From QHWK01 sp035315685 (GTDB lineage: Bacteria > Acidobacteriota > Vicinamibacteria > Vicinamibacterales > CAVVIG01), in the NCBI GenBank assembly GCA_035315685.1, contig DATFXR010000484.1, forward strand, positions 1 through 11,729: a DNA stretch of 11,729 bases, read 5' to 3'. Position numbers and translations under genes: made by a program. The notes beneath the pieces are model-generated. The model ran no database searches. It had not been told where the DNA came from and worked only from the letters and a program-made list of their open reading frames with translations. Positions 6,067 to 11,729 of the stretch are shown here, piece by piece. Position 1 is the first letter of the stretch; every line of letters starts with the position of its first letter.

Positions 6067-9000
6067 ATGACGAGAAGTCGTATCGCGATGCTATTCGTCG
6101 TGGCGCTTGCGTGGCTGGCGCTGCCGGCGACGGCCCGCGCGCAGAGCGCGTTCGCGGGCGTCGTCAAGGACGCGACAGGTGCGGTGCTGCCCGGCGTTAC
6201 CGTCGAGGCGGCGAGCCCGGCGCTGATCGAGAAGGTGCGATCGGTGACCACCGACGCCAACGGCGCATACAAGATCGAGAACCTGCGCCCGGGCATCTAC
6301 ACGCTCACCTTCAACCTGCCCGGATTCTCGACGGTCAAGAAAGATGCGATCGAATTGCAGTCGAACTTCACCTCGACCATCAATGCCGAGCTGAAAGTCG
6401 GCGCGATGGAAGAGACAGTCACGGTGTCAGGCGAATCGCCGGTCGTCGACGTGCAGAGCAACTCGAAGGCGCAGGTCCTGCCGCGTGAGGTCCTCGACGC
6501 CGTGCCGACCGCCCACACGATTCAGGGCGTCGGCCAGCTGGTCGTCGGCGTGACGTTGACCGCGCCGGACGTCGGCGGATCGCAGGCGATGCAACAGACC
6601 TACTTCACGGTGCATGGCCTCGGCGCCGCGCAGACGTCGCTGATGATGGACGGCATGATCATCAACGGCCTGCAGGGCGACGGCGCGATCCAGACCTACA
6701 CGAACGACGCCGGCAACCAGGAAATGGTCTACCAGACCGGCGGCGGCACCGTCGATTCGCCGACCGGCGGCGTGAAGATCAACATGATTCCGAAGGAAGG
6801 CGGCAACCGCTTCTCCGGTTCGCTGTTTGTGGGGTACGAGTCAACCGGCCTGCAGAGCGACAACCTGTCCAGTGAACTGACCTCGCTCGGCGTGAAGTCG
6901 GTGGACAAGATCGGCACCTACAACGACACGAACGCCACCGTCGGCGGTCCGATCGCCAAGGACAAGCTGTGGTACTTCGGATCGGTCCGCTTCTTCACGG
7001 TCAACAAGCCGATCGGCAGCACCTACGTCTCCGACGGGACACGCGCTGGAATCATCGCGTGCGCGAACGCGCTCGCCGGCCGGGGCGGCACGCTCTGCCC
7101 GCAGGGGGCCGATCCGAACCATCAGTACAGCGGCCTTGCGCGCCTGACGTGGCAGATCAGCCCGCGCAACAAGATCTCGGGCTACTACGATCGAATTCAC
7201 AAGGTGCGCGGTGCCGCGATGAGCCCGGGCGACGACCAGACGACTTCGTCGGTGGTGTGGAACTCGCCGGTCTATACGACGAACATGGTCAAGTACACCT
7301 CCACGGTGAGCAGCAAGCTGCTCGTCGAAGGCGGGTTCTCGAGCAACCTCGAGCGCTACAACAACATGTATCAGGAAGGGATCGAGAAGCAGTACGGTAC
7401 GCCGGAGTGGTTCGCGACCGCCCGTCACACCGTCGACGGCACGCCGACCAACCCGGCGTCAACGAACACGGCGTCCGCTGCCCAGTACGGGAGCTACCCG
7501 GATCGCTACAACATGCAGGCGTCCGCGTCCTACGTGACCGGCTCGCACGCCGTCAAAGTGGGGTTCCAGGATTCGTGGGGACCGTACAACCAGAACCTGC
7601 GCGCGAATGCCGACCTGTACCAGAACTACGTCACCAACGCGCAAGGCATTCCGGCGCCAGCGACCGTCACGCTGCTCGCGACGCCGTCACACTGGCAGGA
7701 CAAGCTGAACGCCAATCTCGGCATCTACGGTCAGGACGTGATGACCTTCAAGCGGGCGACCATCACCCTCGGCGGCCGCTGGGAATACATCAACGAGCAG
7801 ATCACCGGGCAGGATGCGCAGGTTGGACGCTTCGTCAACATCCCTGCGTTCTCCGATCAGAAAATGCCGACCTGGAAGAACTTCTCGCCGCGGACGTCGA
7901 TCGTCTACGACCTGTTCGGCACCGGCAAGACGGCGCTCCGCTTCGGTTACAACCGGTTCGGCGTCGCGGCGACGACGACGCTGGCGTCGCTGTACGACCC
8001 GGCGGCCGGCACGGTGATCAATGCCGCCGGGAACAACACGGCACCCTGGACCGACAAGAACGGCGACGACATCGCGCAGGGCTCGTCCCGCTGCAACTTC
8101 GCGAGCGATCCGAACTGCGAGATCAACTTCGCCAACATCCCGGCGAACTTCGGCGTGATCTCGCTGGCGCAGCCGGATCCCAACCTGACGCGCCCGTACG
8201 TCGATCAGTTCAACGTCGGCGCGACGCACGAGTTGATGCGCGGCGTGTCGCTGTCGGCCGAGTGGTTCCACAACGACTCGAAGAACCCGTGGGAGCGAAA
8301 CAACGTACTGCGCCCTGGCACCTACTCGAATGGCGCGGTCACCAATCCCGCGTATCGTCCGGTGACGATCTTCAGCCCGATCGACGGCACGCCGGTCACG
8401 ATGTACGACGTGCTGCCGGCGTACGCAACCGCGGTGCAGAACGTCGATACCAACGACTCGGCGGTGACGCAGGCGTACAACGCGATCGAGTTCAACTTCA
8501 ACGCGCGGCTGCCGCACGGCGGACGGCTGTTCGGCGGCGCGGCCACCGATCGCACCGTGGCGAACACCTGCGCCGGCGCGGCGACGAATCCGAACTTCCT
8601 CGTCACCATCGGCGGCGTCAACTACTGCGATCAGAGCAACAGCAGCATGCCGTGGCGCACGCAGTTCAAGATCGCCGGCAGCATCCCGCTGCCGTGGTAC
8701 GGCCTGCAGGCGGCGGCGTCGTTCCAGGCGCTCCCCGGCTACCTGCTCGGCACGCAGGCGCTGACCGCGGGCGGCGCCGGCGCGCCGAACTTCACGTCGT
8801 ACAGCGGCGTCGGCTCGTCGTACACCGTCACGCCGACGACCCGCTACATCACGTGCCCGGGCAACTCGGCGTCGCAGGGCTGCCAGGTGGGCGCGCTCGT
8901 CGTGCCGGGCCAGATCACCGGATCGCTCGCTGTGCCACTCATCCCGCCGGGAACCGAGATGACTCCGCGCGTGACTCAGCTCGATCTCTCGGTCAGCAAG

Positions 9001-9216
9001 CGGCTGACGTTCGGCTCGCTGAAGATCGATCCGAAGATCGACATCTTCAACGCGCTGAATTCCGACGACTGGTATACCGTGCGCTCGACGACCTACACGC
9101 CGGTCTCGAACCCGGCGAATGCGGTGGCGTTGAACGGGTCTGGTGGAACGTACTTGCTGCCAGCGAGCGTGCTGCAGGGTCGGATTATCCGCATCGCCGC
9201 AGTGCTCAACTGGTAG
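6067..9216 (+). CDS. TonB-dependent outer-membrane receptor, Oar/carboxypeptidase-regulatory type (copy B)
   Basis: 1049 residues with the same plan as its upstream paralogue: signal peptide with ARA|QS at 25/26, carboxypeptidase-regulatory domain (AGVVKDATGAVLPGVTVEA), plug (VTVSGESPVVDV, MDGMIINGLQGDGA, NMIPKEGGNRF), barrel, and a C-terminal aromatic (IAAVLNW). ATG 6067 follows GAGGAGGA closely. The two receptors align along their whole length, which fits tandem duplication. The main differences are loop lengths, for example an added segment near the C-terminus (NPANAVALNGSGGTYLL). Four Cys pairs (332/344, 676/684, 835/854, 930/939) sit where copy A has pairs; the 862/867 pair of copy A is absent. 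The D-x-N-x-D-D loop is kept (663-668). It probably imports a ligand related to, but distinct from, that of copy A (inference). An intrinsic terminator follows 24 bases after the stop. Confidence 0.92.
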   Translation: MTRSRIAMLFVVALAWLALPATARAQSAFAGVVKDATGAVLPGVTVEAASPALIEKVRSVTTDANGAYKIENLRPGIYTLTFNLPGFSTVKKDAIELQSNFTSTINAELKVGAMEETVTVSGESPVVDVQSNSKAQVLPREVLDAVPTAHTIQGVGQLVVGVTLTAPDVGGSQAMQQTYFTVHGLGAAQTSLMMDGMIINGLQGDGAIQTYTNDAGNQEMVYQTGGGTVDSPTGGVKINMIPKEGGNRFSGSLFVGYESTGLQSDNLSSELTSLGVKSVDKIGTYNDTNATVGGPIAKDKLWYFGSVRFFTVNKPIGSTYVSDGTRAGIIACANALAGRGGTLCPQGADPNHQYSGLARLTWQISPRNKISGYYDRIHKVRGAAMSPGDDQTTSSVVWNSPVYTTNMVKYTSTVSSKLLVEGGFSSNLERYNNMYQEGIEKQYGTPEWFATARHTVDGTPTNPASTNTASAAQYGSYPDRYNMQASASYVTGSHAVKVGFQDSWGPYNQNLRANADLYQNYVTNAQGIPAPATVTLLATPSHWQDKLNANLGIYGQDVMTFKRATITLGGRWEYINEQITGQDAQVGRFVNIPAFSDQKMPTWKNFSPRTSIVYDLFGTGKTALRFGYNRFGVAATTTLASLYDPAAGTVINAAGNNTAPWTDKNGDDIAQGSSRCNFASDPNCEINFANIPANFGVISLAQPDPNLTRPYVDQFNVGATHELMRGVSLSAEWFHNDSKNPWERNNVLRPGTYSNGAVTNPAYRPVTIFSPIDGTPVTMYDVLPAYATAVQNVDTNDSAVTQAYNAIEFNFNARLPHGGRLFGGAATDRTVANTCAGAATNPNFLVTIGGVNYCDQSNSSMPWRTQFKIAGSIPLPWYGLQAAASFQALPGYLLGTQALTAGGAGAPNFTSYSGVGSSYTVTPTTRYITCPGNSASQGCQVGALVVPGQITGSLAVPLIPPGTEMTPRVTQLDLSVSKRLTFGSLKIDPKIDIFNALNSDDWYTVRSTTYTPVSNPANAVALNGSGGTYLLPASVLQGRIIRIAAVLNW

Positions 9217-9238
9217 GGGCTAGGGCTAGGGCCTAGCC
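9214..9238 (+). repeat. Iterated TAGGG(G)C motif overlapping the receptor B stop
   Basis: The stop codon begins a run of TAGGGGC, TAGGGC and TAGGGC, then CTAGCC. The last part, GGCTAG...CTAGCC, is self-complementary. It lies immediately before the terminator and may add a second small hairpin or be a low-complexity slippage product. No function is claimed. Confidence 0.4.
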
Positions 9239-9239
9239 G

Positions 9240-9272
9240 AGGGGCTGAGGGGGACACTCTCAGCCCCTTTTT
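9240..9272 (+). terminator. Rho-independent terminator after receptor B
   Basis: GGGGCTGAG (9241-9249) pairs perfectly with CTCAGCCCC (9259-9267) around a 9-base loop. TTTTT at 9268-9272 and further T-rich bases (ATTTGTT) follow directly. An A:T pair extends the stem by one. This is a canonical intrinsic terminator. It ends only about 8 bases before the first ATG of the redoxin gene, so it separates the receptor from the redoxin/monooxygenase pair. Confidence 0.88.
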
Positions 9273-9279
9273 ATTTGTT

Positions 9280-9861
9280 ATGGTTACCTGGATGGTTCGG
9301 ATGCTCGCGGTCGTTGTCGCGTTCGCACTGGCGCAGACGGCCGCGCCTGCCGTTCGCGTGCAGTTTCTCGACGGCCCGACGTCGGCCGATCCGTTCAGCG
9401 CACCGGCCGGCGTGAAGGCGATCGTCTTCCTCTTCACGAGCACCGAGTGCCCGATCTCGAATCGCTATGCGCCGGAACTGCGGCGCCTGGCCGAAACGTT
9501 TGTCCCGCAGGGCGTGCTGTTCCGTCTCGTCTATCCGAATCCCGCTGAAGACGCCACCGCGATTCGCGAGCACATGGCGGCGTTTGCGTATGCGGGCGCC
9601 ACCCAGGCGCTGCGCGATCCGACACATGCGCTGGTGAAGGCCGTCGGCGCGACGATCACGCCGGAAGCGGCGGTCTACGCGGGCGGCCGCGTGCGGTACC
9701 GCGGGCGCATCGACAACCGGTTCGTCGACTTCGGCGTCGATCGTCCCGCCGCCACCGAGCACGACCTTCGCGACGCGATCGCCGCGATCCTCGCCGGCAA
9801 GCCGGTAACGCATCCGGAAACGCAGCCGGTCGGCTGCTACATCGCCGACTTCGCGCGATGA
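9280..9861 (+). CDS. Secreted redoxin / thioredoxin-fold protein with single active-site Cys
   Basis: 193 residues from ATG 9280. In-frame ATGs at 9292 and 9301 are also possible and none has a clear Shine-Dalgarno. A signal peptide is visible (MVRMLAVVVAFALAQTAAPA). The redoxin-like core has the strand AIVFLFTST and then ECPISNRYAPELRRL, so the active site is Cys57-Pro-Ile-Ser: the second Cys of a CxxC is replaced by Ser. Later elements fit the fold, namely DPTHALVKAVGATITPEAAVY (with the cis-Pro segment TPE) and RYRGRIDNR. A second Cys (186) lies near the C-terminus in PVGCYIADF and could act as a distant resolving or metal-binding residue. The stop overlaps the next start as ATGA, so the two are probably translationally coupled. 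In related phyla such redoxins often accompany or are fused to cytochrome c/copper monooxygenases (recollection). The partner redox reaction is unknown. Confidence 0.83.
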   Translation: MVTWMVRMLAVVVAFALAQTAAPAVRVQFLDGPTSADPFSAPAGVKAIVFLFTSTECPISNRYAPELRRLAETFVPQGVLFRLVYPNPAEDATAIREHMAAFAYAGATQALRDPTHALVKAVGATITPEAAVYAGGRVRYRGRIDNRFVDFGVDRPAATEHDLRDAIAAILAGKPVTHPETQPVGCYIADFAR

Positions 9862-11729
9862 AGATCGTCGCGACTGTCGTCGCCGCGTGCCTGCTGGTGT
9901 CGCATCCCCGGGGGGCGCCAACCGCAGAGACCGCAAAGAACGCAGAGAAGAGTACGTACAACGAATTCTCTGCGGCCTCCGCGCCCCCCGCGGTTCCTTA
10001 CCGCGCGTCGCAATTGGCGGCGAAAGCAACCGCACGGAACGCAACCGCACGGAACGCAACCGCAGAGAGCGCAGAGCTCGCAGAGAAAAAAAACTACAAA
10101 AGAGTTTCCGCGGTCTCTGCGTTCTCTGCGGTTGCTTTTCCCACCTACGCGAAGGACATTGCGCCGCTGATTGCCGATCGCTGTGCGATGTGCCATCACG
10201 AGGGCGGATCGGCTCCATTCAGCCTGACGACGTTCAACGAGATCAAACGCCACGCCGCACAGATTGCCGCCGTCACCCGCAAGCGGTTCATGCCGCCGTG
10301 GAAGGCGGATCCGCTGGACGGCCCGTTTGTCGGCCAGCATCCGCTGAGCGATGCCGAGATCGAGTTGCTGCAGCAGTGGTCGGACGCCGGTACGCCAGAA
10401 GGCGATCCGCGCGAGCTGCCGCCTGCACGTAGCTGGACCGAGGGGTGGCAACTCGGCGCACCCGATCTGGTGATTACGCTGCCGCAACCGTACACGCTGC
10501 CACCGGACGGCACGGACGTCTTCCGCATTTTTGCGATTCCGATCCCGACCGATCGCCCACGCTTCGTGCGCGGGCTCGAGTTTCATCCCGGCAACGCGAG
10601 GGTCGTGCACCACGCGAACATCCGCGTCGACCCGACGCCGGCATCGCGGCGGCTGGACGCCGCCGATCCCGCACCTGGATACGACGGCGTGATCGCGCGA
10701 TCCGCAAACTATCCGGACGGACACTTCCTCGGATGGACGCCGGGCCAGGTGGCGCCGCTGTTGCCGGACAGCCTGTCGTGGCGCCTCGAGCAGGACACCG
10801 ACCTGGTCGTCGAGTTGCACATGCAGCCGAGCGGAAAAGCGGAGCGCGTCTCGCCTGCCATCGGCTTCTACTTCAGCGACGTGCCGCCGACGCGGATTCC
10901 CGCCATGCTGCGGCTCGGGCGTCAGAGCATCGACATTCCGGCAGGGGAATCGCACTACACGATCGATGACGCGTTCACGCTGCCGGTCGACGCCGAGGTG
11001 GAGGCTGTCCAGCCGCACGCGCATTACCGCGCGCGCGAGGTCCGCGGGTTCGCGACGCTGCCTGACGGATCGACGCGGCGCCTGATCGACATCGCCGACT
11101 GGGATTTCCGCTGGCAGCACGTCTACCGGTTCGTGACCCCGGTCAAGCTCCCGAAGGGCACCACGCTGGCGATGCGCTACGTCTACGACAATTCACCGTC
11201 GAACGCACGCAATCCGCAGCAGCCGCCGACGCGTGCACGCTGGGGGCAGCGATCGTCCGACGAGATGGGCGATCTCTGGATTCAGGTCCTGACCCGCACC
11301 GACCAGGATCTCGAGGCGCTCAGCCGCGCGTTCCGCCCGAAGGTGGCGGCGGAAGACGTGATCGGCTACGAGGTCGAGATCGAAAAACATCCGAACGAAG
11401 CCGATCTGCATGACAGCGCGGCGATGCTCTATCTCGAGCTCGGACGATACGAGCCGGCGATCGCGCACTTCACGCGTACGACCGCGCTGAAGCCGCAGTC
11501 GGCGCAGGCGCACTACAACCTCGGCACCGGACTCACCATGGCCCGCCGTCTCGACGCAGCCGCCGCGGCCTTCCGCGATTCGCTGCGTCTCGATCCGTCG
11601 TATGCGAACGCGCACAACAATCTCGGCAACGTACTGCTCGCGCAGGGCAAGAACGACGCCGCGATCCGCGAATTCCGCGAGGTCGCCAGGCTGCAGCCGC
11701 AGTCGGCGGGGGCGCTCAGGAATCTGGCT
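9858..11729 (+). CDS. Secreted cytochrome c / type II copper monooxygenase / TPR fusion protein (copy B), C-terminus beyond window
   Basis: Open for 624 codons to the window edge. The ATG at 9858 overlaps the redoxin TGA. Parts: signal peptide (MKIVATVVAACLLVSHPRGA), an unusual Ala/Thr/Asn/Glu-rich linker (about 22-95) encoded by repeat DNA, then TYAKDIAPL and the heme motif CAMCH at 109-113. The copper domain has His251-His252 (VVHHAN), His321 (ELHMQP), His387/His389 (QPHAH) and Met470 (SDEMGDL). TPRs start at about 510 (AHYNLGTGL, AHNNLGNVL). Spacings between ligands (70, 66 and 81 residues) equal those of the 523-2631 gene, so both copies look catalytically intact. The linker replaces what is a direct signal-to-heme junction in copy A. 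The likely role is a periplasmic O2-dependent monooxygenase with a built-in heme; its substrate is unknown. At least three TPRs are visible and the domain is cut by the edge. Confidence 0.87.
   Translation, partial: MKIVATVVAACLLVSHPRGAPTAETAKNAEKSTYNEFSAASAPPAVPYRASQLAAKATARNATARNATAESAELAEKKNYKRVSAVSAFSAVAFPTYAKDIAPLIADRCAMCHHEGGSAPFSLTTFNEIKRHAAQIAAVTRKRFMPPWKADPLDGPFVGQHPLSDAEIELLQQWSDAGTPEGDPRELPPARSWTEGWQLGAPDLVITLPQPYTLPPDGTDVFRIFAIPIPTDRPRFVRGLEFHPGNARVVHHANIRVDPTPASRRLDAADPAPGYDGVIARSANYPDGHFLGWTPGQVAPLLPDSLSWRLEQDTDLVVELHMQPSGKAERVSPAIGFYFSDVPPTRIPAMLRLGRQSIDIPAGESHYTIDDAFTLPVDAEVEAVQPHAHYRAREVRGFATLPDGSTRRLIDIADWDFRWQHVYRFVTPVKLPKGTTLAMRYVYDNSPSNARNPQQPPTRARWGQRSSDEMGDLWIQVLTRTDQDLEALSRAFRPKVAAEDVIGYEVEIEKHPNEADLHDSAAMLYLELGRYEPAIAHFTRTTALKPQSAQAHYNLGTGLTMARRLDAAAAAFRDSLRLDPSYANAHNNLGNVLLAQGKNDAAIREFREVARLQPQSAGALRNLA
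9920..9982. repeat. CGCAGAG-family inverted repeat, unit 1, inside the copy B gene
   Basis: The left arm is AACCGCAGAGACCGCAAAG followed by AACGCAGAGAA. The right arm is TTCTCTGCGGCCTCCGCG. CGCAGAGAA (9941-9949) pairs perfectly with TTCTCTGCG (9966-9974) across a 16-base centre. In frame it encodes a low-complexity linker starting TAETAKNAEKS. This type of short CGCAGAG/CTCTGCG repeat is familiar as dispersed intergenic DNA in acidobacterial genomes (recollection); here it lies inside a gene. Confidence 0.65.
10026..10135. repeat. CGCAGAG-family inverted repeat, unit 2, with 15-bp tandem repeats
   Basis: GCAACCGCACGGAAC occurs twice in tandem (10026-10040, 10041-10055) and then continues as GCAACCGCAGAG. 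AACCGCAGAGAGCGCAGAG (10058-10076) is complementary to CTCTGCGTTCTCTGCGGTT (10115-10133) at 18 of 19 positions; GC/GC at the outer end extends this to 20 of 21. The centre is A-rich. The 15-bp period keeps the frame (repeated ATARN), and the right arm encodes VSAVSAFSAVAF. The left and right arms plus unit 1 look like a composite or multiply inserted miniature repeat. Confidence 0.7.

Noticed and set aside
6969..9236. 755-residue plus-strand open frame within receptor B
   Set aside because: Shadow frame with Arg/Gln-rich low-complexity composition; the receptor frame fully explains the region.
9858..9890. Lipobox V-A-A-C at residues 8-11 of monooxygenase B
   Set aside because: It comes too early, with a very short hydrophobic region before the Cys. 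The longer hydrophobic stretch fits an ordinary signal peptide better, and copy A has no lipobox.
10026..10067. Possible CRISPR-like or minisatellite array (15-bp repeats)
   Set aside because: Only two full contiguous copies with no spacers; they belong to the inverted-repeat element and encode part of the linker.
9837..11120. 427-residue minus-strand open frame opposite monooxygenase B, with CALCGCVPCGC-like Cys-rich stretch
   Set aside because: The apparent Cys motif is the CGCAGAG repeat read on the other strand, and the remainder mirrors the monooxygenase frame. Not a metal-binding protein.

Overview
The window is GC-rich (roughly 60-65% by eye) and densely coded. It reads like an Acidobacteriota chromosome, probably a Vicinamibacteria-type soil or sediment lineage. 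This is inference from the 1000-residue Oar/carboxypeptidase-regulatory type TonB receptors without a SusD partner, the cytochrome c/copper monooxygenase/TPR proteins, and two short repeat families (a GTCCGGCT..AGCCGGAC palindrome and CGCAGAG-type inverted repeats). No similarity search was possible.

Layout: (i) 1-486, minus strand, N-terminal part of a GT-C (GT39-like) membrane glycosyltransferase that runs off the left edge. (ii) 523-2631, plus strand, a secreted fusion of a c-type heme domain, a PHM/DBM-like type II copper monooxygenase domain and TPRs. (iii) 2774-5776 and 6067-9216, two tandem paralogous TonB-dependent receptors, each preceded by the same 71-nt leader. (iv) A strong rho-independent terminator at 9240-9272. 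(v) 9280-9861, a small secreted redoxin whose stop overlaps the next start (ATGA). (vi) 9858 to the right edge, a second heme/copper monooxygenase/TPR fusion, paralogous to the first. It stays in frame through about 220 bp of CGCAGAG repeat DNA inserted between its signal peptide and heme domain.

Working model (inference): this is a duplicated envelope module, monooxygenase A - receptor A - receptor B - redoxin - monooxygenase B. The receptors would import an unknown ligand across the outer membrane. The periplasmic enzymes, with all six PHM-type copper ligands at identical spacing, would oxidise something using electrons that may pass through the fused heme domain. The redoxin would serve thiol or copper redox chemistry. 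Substrates are unknown. The most unusual observations are the two-copy architecture, the frame-preserving repeat insertions in two genes, and the shared receptor leader.

No tRNA, rRNA, CRISPR array, transposase or phage gene was seen. There is no stretch above 300 bases without a gene; the longest gap is 5777-6066 (290 bases).
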